DNA of 64,000 nt from Candidatus Onthocola gallistercoris (GTDB taxonomy: Bacteria > Bacillota > Clostridia > Lachnospirales > Lachnospiraceae), in contig DVLT01000046.1 of the NCBI GenBank assembly GCA_018715345.1, forward strand, positions 83,711 through 147,710, given 5' to 3'. The translations under genes were made by a program, and so were the position numbers. Shown piece by piece: positions 18,129 through 26,757 of the stretch (position 1 is its first letter; each line of letters begins with the position of its first letter). The notes under the pieces are model-generated. The model ran no database searches, had not been told where the DNA came from, and was given only the letters and a program-made list of their open reading frames with translations.

Positions 18129-19568
18129 ATGCAGACCTATCAAACGGATGTGGTTGTCATTGGCGCCGGGGCGATCGGCAGTGCCATTGCCCGGGAGTTA
18201 TCCAAATATGATGTGGATGTGATGTTGATAGAGAAAAACGAGGACGTGGGCGGCGATGCATCAAAAAGCAACAGCGCAACGATCGTTTCCGGATACGATG
18301 CACCCAATGGGTCATTGGAAGCAAAACTTTCGGTAGCCTCCAATGCCATGTTCGATCAGGTGACAAAGGAGCTGGATGTTCATTTCAGACGGATCGGAGC
18401 CATTCAGGTGGCATTTACAGATGAAGATGTGAAGGTACTGGAAGCCAACAAGAAAAAGGCGATCGCCAATGGCGTATTTGATGTGGAGATCCTCTCCGGA
18501 GAAAAAGTCCGGGAGATGGAACCCATGCTGTCAAAGGATATCAAAGCCGGACTTTTGATCCCTAAAGAAAGCCTGGTGGATGTATTTGAATATATGACAG
18601 CCTTAGTGGAGAACGCAGTGGACAATGGTGTTCGGCTGATGACCTCCACAAAAGCTTTGGAGATCCGAAAGGATGGCGGAAAAGTCCGCTCTGTCCTGAC
18701 AGATAAAGGAGAAATATTTGCCGAGTATGTCATCAATGCGGCGGCGCTTTACTGTGACGAACTGGCGGAAACAGTGGGAAAATGCTATTTTCGGAATTAT
18801 CCGCGGAAAGGGGAGTTCTTCGTTTTAGACAAACAGCTGCCCTACGCACCGGATCATATCATCGTTCCCATACCAACGCCCCTCACCCGTGGCAAGCTGG
18901 TCACACCCAGCATTGAAGGGAACCTTTTGATCGGCCCTACAGCGGTCAATCAGGAGGATAAAGAGGATAAATCCACGACCAAAGAAGGGTTGGACAGTAT
19001 TCTCCATGACATACGTAAGATGCTTCCACAGGTGGATCCGAGAGATTCGGTTACCCAGTTTGCCGGACTGAGACCGGCCAGGGATCCGGCGGAATGGTCC
19101 ATAAAAGCCTTTGATGACTTGAAAGGTTATATTGAAGTCAACGGTATCACTCAAGGTGTCAGCGTTTCTTTGGCCACCGGCGTATATGTGCGGGAACTTT
19201 TGGAAGAACAAGGACTTAAGCTGAAACGAAAAGATGATTATAACCCATACAGAAAATCCATTAAAAAGTTCAGGGAATGTTCTGAAGAAGAGCAGGAAGC
19301 GCTGGTAAAACAGGACAGACGCTATGGAAACATCATCTGTCGGTGCGAGACAGTGACCGAAGCGGAAATCGTGGAGGCTATCCGAAGAGGCGCCCATTCG
19401 GTGGATGCCATCAAACGGCGGTTGAGAGCCGGGATGGGAAGATGCCAAGGCGGATTCTGCGGCCCGAGAGTGGTGGAAATACTGTCCAGAGAACTGGGCA
19501 TACAGCCTGAGCAAGTGTGCAAAAATGAAAAAGGATCTGAGATGTTGACAGGTAAAAACAAACCCTGA
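18129..19568 (+). CDS. FAD-dependent oxidoreductase with BFD-type [2Fe-2S] domain (GlpA-like)
   Basis: Flavoprotein of 479 residues. It has an N-terminal dinucleotide-binding motif (VVIGAGAIGSAIARELS), a DAO/glycerol-3-phosphate-dehydrogenase-like body, and a C-terminal BFD-like domain. The likely cluster ligands are Cys404, Cys406, Cys439 and Cys444 (CRCETV, RCQGGFC). Such proteins in clostridia are usually encoded with an FAD/NAD oxidoreductase and a DUF1667 protein, acting on glycerol-3-phosphate or related polyol phosphates. The second partner follows 16 nt downstream in chimeric form; DUF1667 is absent. GGGAAGGAGACC precedes the ATG. Confidence 0.88.
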   Translation: MQTYQTDVVVIGAGAIGSAIARELSKYDVDVMLIEKNEDVGGDASKSNSATIVSGYDAPNGSLEAKLSVASNAMFDQVTKELDVHFRRIGAIQVAFTDEDVKVLEANKKKAIANGVFDVEILSGEKVREMEPMLSKDIKAGLLIPKESLVDVFEYMTALVENAVDNGVRLMTSTKALEIRKDGGKVRSVLTDKGEIFAEYVINAAALYCDELAETVGKCYFRNYPRKGEFFVLDKQLPYAPDHIIVPIPTPLTRGKLVTPSIEGNLLIGPTAVNQEDKEDKSTTKEGLDSILHDIRKMLPQVDPRDSVTQFAGLRPARDPAEWSIKAFDDLKGYIEVNGITQGVSVSLATGVYVRELLEEQGLKLKRKDDYNPYRKSIKKFRECSEEEQEALVKQDRRYGNIICRCETVTEAEIVEAIRRGAHSVDAIKRRLRAGMGRCQGGFCGPRVVEILSRELGIQPEQVCKNEKGSEMLTGKNKP

Positions 19569-19584
19569 GGAAGTGAGGAAAACA

Positions 19585-21168
19585 ATGAACGAATATACAT
19601 ACGACATAGTTGTCATCGGCGGCGGCCCGGCAGGCCTGGCAGCTGCACTTTCCGCAAAGCGTACCGGACAGGGGAAAGTAGCCATCATCGAAAGGGATTT
19701 TCGCCTGGGTGGCATCCTGGAACAGTGTATCCATACCGGTTTCGGCCTGAAATATTTCGGTGAAGAATTGGCAGGCCCCCAATATGCTTATAAATTTATC
19801 GAACAAGTGGAAAAAGAAAACATTGATGTTTATCTGAATACGATGGTGCTCCGGATCGACAAGGATCCGCTGGAAGTATATGCGGTCAGTTCCGAGCGGG
19901 GAACATGCTATTTTAAGGCAGGCGCAGTGATACTGGCCATGGGATGCCGGGAAAAGACCCGGGCGGCCATATCCCTTCCAGGATCCCGGCCGGCAGGCGT
20001 CTATACGGCAGGGACGGCCCAGAGGTTTGCCAACATCCAGAACTATCTGGTGGGTAAGGAAATCGTCATCCTTGGTTCCGGCGATATTGGAATGATCATG
20101 GCCAGACGGATGACACTGGAAGGCTGTCACGTCAAAGCAGTCGTGGAGATCATGCCTTATCTGGCAGGACTGACTCGAAACCGGGTACAATGTCTGGACG
20201 ATTTTGGCATACCCCTTTATCTGAGCCATACGATCACAGAGATCAAAGGAAAACGCCGGGTGGAGAGTGTGATGGTAGCCCAGGTGGATGAAAAGCGTCA
20301 GCCAAAACCGGAAACGGCTTTTGAGATCCCCTGTGATACGCTTCTTTTATCCGTGGGTCTCATACCGGAAAATGAAGTTTCAAAAAGCTGCGGCGTGGTC
20401 CTTGACAAAGTGACCGGAGGCCCCATTGTCAACCATATGATGGAGACAAGCGTGCCAGGTATCTTTGCATGCGGCAATGTGGTACATGTCAATGACTTGG
20501 TGGACAATGTGTCCCGTGAAAGTGAACTGGCCGGTGAATACGCAGCGAAAAAGGCCATGTCTCAGACGCTCTTCCAGGGGTTTGACGCCCTGTTCCATGC
20601 ATCGGAGTGTTATATCAACAATGCCCATGAAAACAGGCTGGTGGATGTATATGCAGAGGAAGCCATCACCACCGTGGCAAAATGGCTCCCAAAGGTATTT
20701 GAGGATGGAAAAAACCTGGAAGCCCGGGTACATATGGCTTACGCCGCCGACATATTATGCGGTTATACCCAGTCTTTGATCGGCACCACTTCCCATCATA
20801 TCACCGGGCAGACCATTGGCGGCTTCTTCCCCAGCTTCCCCCATGGGGCCACCCTGATCGTTATGGCCCTGGCATATTATAAAAAGGTATATACCCATGT
20901 GCCGGAAGTGTTTGAATGCATGGGACGCTTTATGGGAGAAGAACCGGTGGAAGGGGATCCGGGACGTTCTTTTATCAATGGCTTGGAAAAATTGCTGAAG
21001 ATCACAGGAATGGATCAGCTTAAAATGTCCGACTACGGTGTGGAAGAAGAAGATCTTAAAAAAATCGCCAATATGACAGTTTACAATACGGGCATCGAGG
21101 ATATCGATCTCCAATATCAGCTGACAGCAGAAGACATTTATGACATATTGAAAGACTCCTATAAATAA
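19585..21168 (+). CDS. Chimeric protein: FAD/NAD oxidoreductase N-terminus fused to iron-containing alcohol dehydrogenase C-terminus
   Basis: Residues 1-320 are a pyridine-nucleotide-disulfide-type oxidoreductase (VVIGGGPAGLAAALSA, EQCIHTGFG, VILGSGDIGMIMARRM, GIFACGNVVHVNDLVDNVS). The family normally continues for about 100 more residues. Here, after AGEYAAKK, the reading switches near residues 320-330 to the helical C-terminal half of an iron alcohol dehydrogenase (FQGFDALFHASECYI to the stop). Metal ligands are kept (Asp334, His338, a His in SHHITGQTIGG, the His of FPHG), but its NAD-binding Rossmann half is gone. The start at 19585 is used; a GTG four codons earlier is less likely. The reading frame is open across the junction, so a protein of 527 residues may be made. 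Function doubtful. Confidence 0.85.
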   Translation: MNEYTYDIVVIGGGPAGLAAALSAKRTGQGKVAIIERDFRLGGILEQCIHTGFGLKYFGEELAGPQYAYKFIEQVEKENIDVYLNTMVLRIDKDPLEVYAVSSERGTCYFKAGAVILAMGCREKTRAAISLPGSRPAGVYTAGTAQRFANIQNYLVGKEIVILGSGDIGMIMARRMTLEGCHVKAVVEIMPYLAGLTRNRVQCLDDFGIPLYLSHTITEIKGKRRVESVMVAQVDEKRQPKPETAFEIPCDTLLLSVGLIPENEVSKSCGVVLDKVTGGPIVNHMMETSVPGIFACGNVVHVNDLVDNVSRESELAGEYAAKKAMSQTLFQGFDALFHASECYINNAHENRLVDVYAEEAITTVAKWLPKVFEDGKNLEARVHMAYAADILCGYTQSLIGTTSHHITGQTIGGFFPSFPHGATLIVMALAYYKKVYTHVPEVFECMGRFMGEEPVEGDPGRSFINGLEKLLKITGMDQLKMSDYGVEEEDLKKIANMTVYNTGIEDIDLQYQLTAEDIYDILKDSYK

Positions 21169-21177
21169 ATATGATCA

Positions 21178-21226
21178 AACGAAAGAAGCGCTGCCTCCTT
21201 TATAGGGAAGCAACGCTTCTTTCGTT
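21178..21226. terminator. Bidirectional hairpin between the oxidoreductase and argH
   Basis: Perfect 13-bp arms AACGAAAGAAGCG / CGCTTCTTTCGTT plus an inner TGC-TCC / GGGA-GCA stem. No T-run follows on the plus strand. It lies between convergent genes. Confidence 0.7.
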
Positions 21227-21292
21227 ATGAGGATGGAAATATGAGTCTCGACCATTAATAGGGCCGACGATACATCCTTTCCATATATACGG

Positions 21293-22678
21293 TCAGAGAG
21301 CCCCGGCATTTTTCAGATAGTCCTGATGGTTTTCCAGGACTTTTTCCATGGCTTCGCGTCCGGGCGCACCGATGGTATTGCGGGTGTTGACACAGGTTTC
21401 CATGGAGATGGCGTCATAAATGTCCGCCTTAAACACCGGGCTGACTGCCTGGAACTCTTCCAGAGTCAGATCATCCAGCGCCTTATGATGTTCGATGCCG
21501 TAAAGGACCAACTGGCCGATGATACCGTGGGCGTCCCGGAAGGGCACCCCGTTCTTTACAAGATAGTCGGCAGCGTCTGTGGCATTGGTGAAACCGTGTT
21601 TGGCGCTGTTTTTCATGGCTTCTTTATTCACCTTCATCGTCTCCACCATACCGGTGAACAGGCGGATACAGCCTTTCGTCGTGTCGATGGCGTCAAAGGT
21701 CAGTTCCTTATCCTCCTGCATATCTTTGTTGTAGGCCAGAGGAAGAGCCTTCATGGTGGTCAGGATGGACATGAGCGCGCCGTAGACCCGGCCGGTCTTT
21801 CCTCGGATCAGTTCGGCGATATCCGGATTCTTTTTCTGGGGCATGATGCTGCTGCCGGTGGAATAGGCGTCGTCCAGTTCGATGAACTGATATTCGTTGG
21901 TGTTCCAGATGATGATCTCCTCGGAGAAACGGCTCAGATGCATCATGATCGTGGACAGGGCGCTTAAAAGTTCGATGATGTAATCCCTGTCAGAAACAGA
22001 GTCCATACTGTTTAAAGTGGGGCCGTCAAATCCCAGCAGGCGGGCGGTCATCTCCCGGTCCAGAGGATAGGTGGTGCCTGCCAGTGCGCCGGCGCCCAGA
22101 GGACAGGTGTTCATACGTTTATAAATATCTGCCAGACGGGACCGGTCCCGTTTGAACATTTCAAAATAAGCGCCCACATGGTGGGCCAGTGTCAATGGCT
22201 GGGCCTTCTGCAGATGGGTAAAACCGGGCATATAGGTATCCAGATGCTTTTCCATGATCTTATACAGCACACGGAGAAGATCCAGAAGCAGCCCATCGCA
22301 TTCGGTGATCTCATCCCGGATATAAAGTTTCATGTCCAGGGCCACCTGGTCATTGCGGCTCCGGCCGGTGTGGAGTTTTTTGCCGGTTTCGCCGGTGCGC
22401 TCGATCAGTATGGATTCCACAAAACTGTGGATATCTTCGTATTCCGGTGTGATCTCAAGGGTTCCGTCCTCGATCTCAGAGCGGATATGTTTCAGTTCAG
22501 TGATGATCACATCCCGCTCATCATCTGTTAAAATGCCCTGTGCAGCCAACATGGTCACATGTGCGATGCTTCCTTCGATATCCTGACGGAAAAATTTTTG
22601 GTCAAATCCAATGGATGCGTTAAAGTTATGTACAAGCTGATTCGTTTCCTTGGTAAAACGTCCGCCCCATAATTTCAT
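21293..22678 (-). CDS. argH: Argininosuccinate lyase
   Basis: Last step of arginine synthesis, splitting argininosuccinate to arginine and fumarate. It has 461 residues starting MKLWGGRF. Fumarase/aspartase-superfamily signatures are visible: HTGRSRNDQVALD, TYPLDREM and GSSIMPQKKNPD. The ATG at 22678 follows AGAAGG; a 38-codon longer start at 22792 lacks a ribosome site and runs into the promoter zone. argG is not adjacent, so this is a stand-alone arginine gene here. Confidence 0.96.
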   Translation of the reverse strand: MKLWGGRFTKETNQLVHNFNASIGFDQKFFRQDIEGSIAHVTMLAAQGILTDDERDVIITELKHIRSEIEDGTLEITPEYEDIHSFVESILIERTGETGKKLHTGRSRNDQVALDMKLYIRDEITECDGLLLDLLRVLYKIMEKHLDTYMPGFTHLQKAQPLTLAHHVGAYFEMFKRDRSRLADIYKRMNTCPLGAGALAGTTYPLDREMTARLLGFDGPTLNSMDSVSDRDYIIELLSALSTIMMHLSRFSEEIIIWNTNEYQFIELDDAYSTGSSIMPQKKNPDIAELIRGKTGRVYGALMSILTTMKALPLAYNKDMQEDKELTFDAIDTTKGCIRLFTGMVETMKVNKEAMKNSAKHGFTNATDAADYLVKNGVPFRDAHGIIGQLVLYGIEHHKALDDLTLEEFQAVSPVFKADIYDAISMETCVNTRNTIGAPGREAMEKVLENHQDYLKNAGAL

Positions 22679-22800
22679 ATCAGACAGCCTTCTTTCTATT
22701 AAAATAGGATTCACATGATAAAAGGGATACATATCCCGCAAGTGTGTATTAATGATACCGTTTTTTTGTACAGTTTGCAATAATAAATTCATTTTTACCG

Positions 22801-22829
22801 TTTACAACGGAAATTGGCTATGCTATAAT
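22801..22829 (+). promoter_or_regulatory. rpsO promoter
   Basis: TTTACA (22801-22806), 17-nt spacer, TATAAT (22824-22829) with a TGC extended -10. Confidence 0.75.
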
Positions 22830-22835
22830 GTGACG

Positions 22836-22919
22836 GTATGAGTCAACCTGTGTTCAGATAACGGACACTCCAACCTTATCTTAGCACAAGGCATTTTAAA
22901 TTACAGGAGGAATTATATC
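22836..22919 (+). promoter_or_regulatory. rpsO 5' leader, candidate S15 autoregulatory RNA
   Basis: About 84 nt from the predicted start to the ATG. It contains a GTGTTC / GGACAC hairpin (about 22850-22869) and a CCTT...AAGG element close to the ribosome site AGGAGG. S15 represses its own mRNA in several bacteria through leader structures, so a role is plausible but not shown. Confidence 0.4.
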
Positions 22920-23186
22920 ATGATCACAACAGAGATGAAAAAAGAGATCATCGCAAAGTATGGCAAAACACCGGAAGATACCGGTTCACCGGAAGTGCAG
23001 ATCGCCCTTCTTACAGCCCGTATTTCCGATCTGACAGAGCATCTGAAAGTACACAAGAAAGACCATCATTCCAGAAGAGGTCTTCTGAAGATGGTTGGTC
23101 AGAGAAGAGGATTACTGGACTATCTTAAAAGAAAAGATATCGAAAGATACAGAGCTGTAATCGAAAAATTAGGTTTAAGAAAATAA
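22920..23186 (+). CDS. rpsO: 30S ribosomal protein S15
   Basis: Primary 16S rRNA binding protein of 88 residues. The family core is clear: [34 protein letters not shown] and [11 protein letters not shown] strong AGGAGG lies 9 nt before the ATG. It is followed by a terminator and then pnp, the classic rpsO-pnp order. Confidence 0.98.
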   Translation: MITTEMKKEIIAKYGKTPEDTGSPEVQIALLTARISDLTEHLKVHKKDHHSRRGLLKMVGQRRGLLDYLKRKDIERYRAVIEKLGLRK

Positions 23187-23194
23187 TTTGAGAT

Positions 23195-23222
23195 GTGGGA
23201 TGGCACTGTCATCCCACTCTTC
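23195..23222 (+). terminator. Hairpin terminator after rpsO
   Basis: GTGGGATG / CATCCCAC (8 bp, 7-nt loop) then TCTTC. The weak T-run suggests partial read-through into pnp. Confidence 0.65.
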
Positions 23223-23238
23223 ATATCATTGTTTATTA

Positions 23239-23320
23239 TTTCACAGGATTTTATTCGAGACCACTGAAAAGCCGGCAGGCACTGCTGTTTTTTCAGTAGT
23301 TTCGGAAAATCCCTGTGAAA
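23239..23320 (+). promoter_or_regulatory. Long hairpin in the pnp leader, candidate RNase III/PNPase control site
   Basis: Arms TTTCACAGGATTTT (23239-23252) and AAAATCCCTGTGAAA (23306-23320) pair with one bulge. Directly inside, GAGACCACTGAAAA pairs with TTTTTCAGTAGTTTC, then a GCAG/CTGC tip. The result is a nearly continuous stem of about 30 bp ending 33 nt before the pnp ATG. In E. coli a similar leader stem is cut by RNase III and lets PNPase repress itself. Confidence 0.65.
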
Positions 23321-23353
23321 ATAAATAGATTTATTTTTATAAGGAGAGTATTT

Positions 23354-25444
23354 ATGGCTAAAGAATTTAAAAGTTATTCTATGGATCTGGCTGGGCGTCT
23401 GCTGAGAGTGGATATCGGCAGAGTGGCTGCCCAGGCCAATGGCGCCGCATTTATGCACTATGGCGATACAGTTGTTCTTTCCACAGCGACAGCTTCTGAA
23501 AAACCCCGGGAAGGCATCGACTTTTTCCCGCTGAGTGTGGAATATGAAGAGAAAATGTATGCTGTCGGTAAGATCCCGGGCGGCTTTAACAAACGTGAAG
23601 GCAAGGCCAGCGAACATGCTGTGCTCACATCCCGTGTCATTGACCGTCCCATGCGGCCTCTGTTCCCGAAGGATTACAGAAATGACGTCACATTGAACAA
23701 CCTGGTCATGAGCGTGGATCCGGACTGCAGCCCGGAAGTGACAGCCATGCTTGGCTCCGCCATTGCCACATCCATTTCCGACATTCCTTTTGACGGCCCC
23801 ATCGCCGCAACCCAGGTGGGCCTGATCGATGGCGAGTTTGTTTTCAATCCGACAACGGATCAGAAGAATGTGTCCGATCTGTCTTTGACAGTAGCGTCCA
23901 CGAGAGACAAAGTGATCATGATCGAGGCAGGCGCCAATGAAGTGCCGGAAGATAAGATGATCGAAGCCATCTTTGCCGCCCATGAACTGAACCAGAAGAT
24001 CATCAAGTTCATTGATGTGATCGTGGCAGAGTGCGGCAAGGAAAAACACAGCTATGAAAGCTGCAGCGTTCCGGAAGAAGTGATGGAAGCCATCAAAGCG
24101 ATCATAACACCGGAGCAGATGGAAGAAGCCGTATTCACAGATGAAAAACAGGTAAGAGAAGAAAATATCCGTCAGATCAAGGAAAAACTGGCAGAAGCTT
24201 TTGCGGATAATGAAGAATGGCTGGGCTATATCGACGATGCGGTATACCAGTATCAGAAAAAGACTGTCCGCAAGATGATCCTGAAAGATCATAAACGTCC
24301 GGATGGCCGTGCCATCAATGAGATCCGTCCGCTGGCCGCGGAAGTAGATCTGATCCCGAGGGTTCACGGATCCGCCATGTTCACAAGAGGACAGACCCAG
24401 ATCTGTACAGTGACCACATTGGCGCCTTTGTCAGACGCCCAGCGGATCGACGGCCTGGATCTGACTGAGACATCCAAGAGATATATGCATCATTACAATT
24501 TCCCGTCCTACTCTGTCGGTGAGACAAAACCGTCCAGAGGACCGGGACGCCGGGAAATCGGTCACGGCGCTCTGGCAGAAAGAGCCCTGGTGCCGGTACT
24601 GCCTTCCGAGGAAGAATTCCCCTATGCCATCCGTACCGTGTCCGAGACATTCGAGTCCAACGGATCCACGTCTCAGGCAAGTATCTGTGCGTCCACCATG
24701 TCCTTGATGGCAGCGGGCGTACCGATCAAAAAGCAGGTGGCCGGCATTTCCGCAGGATTGGTGACCGGAGAAACCGATGACGACTACATCGTACTGACAG
24801 ATATCCAGGGGCTGGAGGACTTCTTTGGCGATATGGACTTTAAAGTTGCCGGAACCCATGACGGTATCACAGCGATCCAGATGGATATCAAGATCCATGG
24901 TCTGACCCGGCCGATCATCGAGGAAGCGATCCGCCGGACAAAAGAGGCCAGAGAATATATCATCAATGAGATCATGACTCCGGCCATCGCAGAGCCGAGA
25001 AAAGAAGTGGGCGAATATGCTCCCAAGATCACTCAGATCATGATCGATCCCCAGAAGATCGGTGATGTGGTCGGTCCGAAGGGCAAGATCATCAACCAGA
25101 TCATCGAGGAAACAGATGTGAAGATCGATATCAATGACGACGGCGCGGTATCCGTATGCGGACTGGATCAGAAGAACATCGACAAAGCGATCGATATGAT
25201 CCAGATGATCGTTTCTGAGTTTGAGGCCGGAAAGATCTATACCGGTAAAGTTGTCAGCATCAAAGAATTTGGCGCTTTCCTGGAGTTTGCGCCGGGTAAA
25301 GAAGGTATGGTCCATATATCCAAACTGGACAAACACAGAGTCAACCGGGTGGAAGATGTACTTACCCTTGGTGATGTGATCAAGGTGAAATGTCTTGGTA
25401 AGGATAAGATGGGACGGATCAGTTTCAGCAAAAAAGACGCATGA
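23354..25444 (+). CDS. pnp: Polyribonucleotide nucleotidyltransferase (PNPase)
   Basis: Phosphorolytic 3'-5' exoribonuclease and RNA-decay enzyme. It has 696 residues with two RNase PH domains (GDTVVLSTATA and KRPDGRAINEIRPL mark their starts, FETNGS-like SETFESNGSTSQAS in the second), a KH domain (IGDVVGPKGKIINQI) and a C-terminal S1 domain (GKVVSIKEFGAFLEF). AAGGAGAG precedes the ATG at 23354; a start 13 codons earlier lies in the leader stem. Expression is probably set by the long hairpin upstream. Confidence 0.98.
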   Translation: MAKEFKSYSMDLAGRLLRVDIGRVAAQANGAAFMHYGDTVVLSTATASEKPREGIDFFPLSVEYEEKMYAVGKIPGGFNKREGKASEHAVLTSRVIDRPMRPLFPKDYRNDVTLNNLVMSVDPDCSPEVTAMLGSAIATSISDIPFDGPIAATQVGLIDGEFVFNPTTDQKNVSDLSLTVASTRDKVIMIEAGANEVPEDKMIEAIFAAHELNQKIIKFIDVIVAECGKEKHSYESCSVPEEVMEAIKAIITPEQMEEAVFTDEKQVREENIRQIKEKLAEAFADNEEWLGYIDDAVYQYQKKTVRKMILKDHKRPDGRAINEIRPLAAEVDLIPRVHGSAMFTRGQTQICTVTTLAPLSDAQRIDGLDLTETSKRYMHHYNFPSYSVGETKPSRGPGRREIGHGALAERALVPVLPSEEEFPYAIRTVSETFESNGSTSQASICASTMSLMAAGVPIKKQVAGISAGLVTGETDDDYIVLTDIQGLEDFFGDMDFKVAGTHDGITAIQMDIKIHGLTRPIIEEAIRRTKEAREYIINEIMTPAIAEPRKEVGEYAPKITQIMIDPQKIGDVVGPKGKIINQIIEETDVKIDINDDGAVSVCGLDQKNIDKAIDMIQMIVSEFEAGKIYTGKVVSIKEFGAFLEFAPGKEGMVHISKLDKHRVNRVEDVLTLGDVIKVKCLGKDKMGRISFSKKDA

Positions 25445-25477
25445 TGATCCGACAGAATTGATGGATATATAAACGTC

Positions 25478-25526
25478 AAGGGCTTGTGAAAAACGTGAAC
25501 GCGTTATTTCACAAGCCCTTTTCTTT
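25478..25526 (+). terminator. Terminator after pnp
   Basis: Perfect 14-bp stem AAGGGCTTGTGAAA / TTTCACAAGCCCTT with TTCTTT. Its 3' arm doubles as the last codons and stop of the minus-strand ABM remnant. Confidence 0.9.
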
Positions 25527-25670
25527 CAGACGATCTTTCCCAAATCCCTTGTTTTCGTTCCCGGATTCCCTGCGGATCTGATCGGCCGTTCCGCTGCGTT
25601 CCATCTCCTCGGCAAATTTGCGGGCATTGCCGTCTTTTCCGGTATAGTAGAGATTCATTGTAATGCGCAT
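25509..25670 (-). pseudogene. N-terminal fragment of an ABM-type quinol monooxygenase
   Basis: Encodes 53 residues from an ATG preceded by AGAGGAAAATAAG. The first 38 (MNLYYTGKDGNARKFAEEM and the SGTADQIR-ESGN stretch) match the N-terminus of antibiotic-biosynthesis-monooxygenase-like proteins, which normally run to about 100-115 residues. The remaining residues do not match, and the frame stops inside the pnp terminator stem. The core of the ABM barrel is missing, so this is a remnant. It is the last gene of the minus-strand TetR operon, 66 nt after the aldo/keto reductase. Confidence 0.65.
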
Positions 25671-25736
25671 CTTATTTTCCTCTTTTCCTATACAATATAT
25701 TTATGGTTAATAGCCCTTTACCCATCTTGTTGCTGC

Positions 25737-26741
25737 TTATTTCTTCACATCCAACAGCTTGACGCCTTCTTCCGGATTGCGGTCGATCGCGCCTACGATC
25801 CTGTGGGGCACATACGGCTCTTCCAGGTAGGCAATGTCATCTTCTGTAAGTTTGACGGCAAATGCCCCTGCCGCATCGTCAAAGTGGGAAGATTTGGTGG
25901 CGCCGATGATCGGTGAAGTTACGCCCTTTGCCCACTCCCAGGCCAGAGCGATCTGCTGCATTTTGACACCGTACTTTTCCGCAAGCGCATGGACTCTGCG
26001 GACAATCTCCATATCCTGTTCCCGGGTGCTGTCATATTTTCCCATGGCTGCCCGGTCGGTTTTGCTGCGGATGGAGTCAGAGTTCCATTCCGGACGGGTC
26101 AGATGCCCTGCTGCCAGAGGACTGTAAGGCATGAGGGAAACATTCATCTGACGGCAGATGGGGATCAGTTCCCGCTCATCCTCCCGGTAAAGAAGGTTGT
26201 AATGGTTTTCCATGGCCACAAACCGGGCCCAGCCGTTTTCTTTGGCGGCAAGCTGCATATTATAGAACTGATAGCCATACATGGCGGAAGCGCCGATGGC
26301 GCGAACCTTGCCGGCCATCACCAGATCGTTCAGCGCCTCCATCGTTTCCTCGATGGGGGTATCGTAGTCAAACCGGTGGATGATGTACAGATCAAGATAA
26401 TCCGTTCCGAGCCGCTTCAGGCTTCCGTCAATTTCCCTGTGGATGGCCTCAGAAGAAAGCCGCCCAGGATTAAAGTAGACCTTTGAGGCGATGACTACTT
26501 TATCCCTTGAAATGTTCTTTCGGATTGCCCGGCCCAAATATTCCTCGCTGGTCCCTTCCGAATAGCCGTTGGCGGTATCGAAGAAGTTGATGCCCAGATC
26601 CAGGGCGTGTTTGACGATCTTTTCCGTCCCGGCCTCGTCCACCGTCCAGTCGTGGAGTGTCCCGGCCTTTCCAAAGCTCATGCAGCCTACGCAGAGCTTT
26701 GATACTTTAATATCAGTGTTTCCCAATTTTGCATATTCCAT
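25737..26741 (-). CDS. Aldo/keto reductase
   Basis: NADPH-dependent carbonyl reductase of 334 residues in the YghZ/Tas-like group. Catalytic-tetrad regions are visible: DTANGYSEG (Asp, Tyr), VVIASKV (Lys) and LDLYIIHRFD (His). LAWEWAKGVTSPIIGAT near the C-terminus is the cofactor-binding block. The ATG at 26741 has AAGGAGGT 10 nt upstream; the earlier start at 26804 overlaps tetR. It is third in the TetR-controlled unit, suggesting a role in an electrophile or quinone response. Confidence 0.92.
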   Translation of the reverse strand: MEYAKLGNTDIKVSKLCVGCMSFGKAGTLHDWTVDEAGTEKIVKHALDLGINFFDTANGYSEGTSEEYLGRAIRKNISRDKVVIASKVYFNPGRLSSEAIHREIDGSLKRLGTDYLDLYIIHRFDYDTPIEETMEALNDLVMAGKVRAIGASAMYGYQFYNMQLAAKENGWARFVAMENHYNLLYREDERELIPICRQMNVSLMPYSPLAAGHLTRPEWNSDSIRSKTDRAAMGKYDSTREQDMEIVRRVHALAEKYGVKMQQIALAWEWAKGVTSPIIGATKSSHFDDAAGAFAVKLTEDDIAYLEEPYVPHRIVGAIDRNPEEGVKLLDVKK

Positions 26742-26757
26742 ATTCACGGATACCTCC

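Noticed and set aside
23120..24367. A 415-codon open frame on the minus strand across pnp
   Set aside because: It is the reverse reading of a highly conserved gene, has no ribosome site and a low-complexity, Phe/His/Ile-rich product typical of an antisense shadow.
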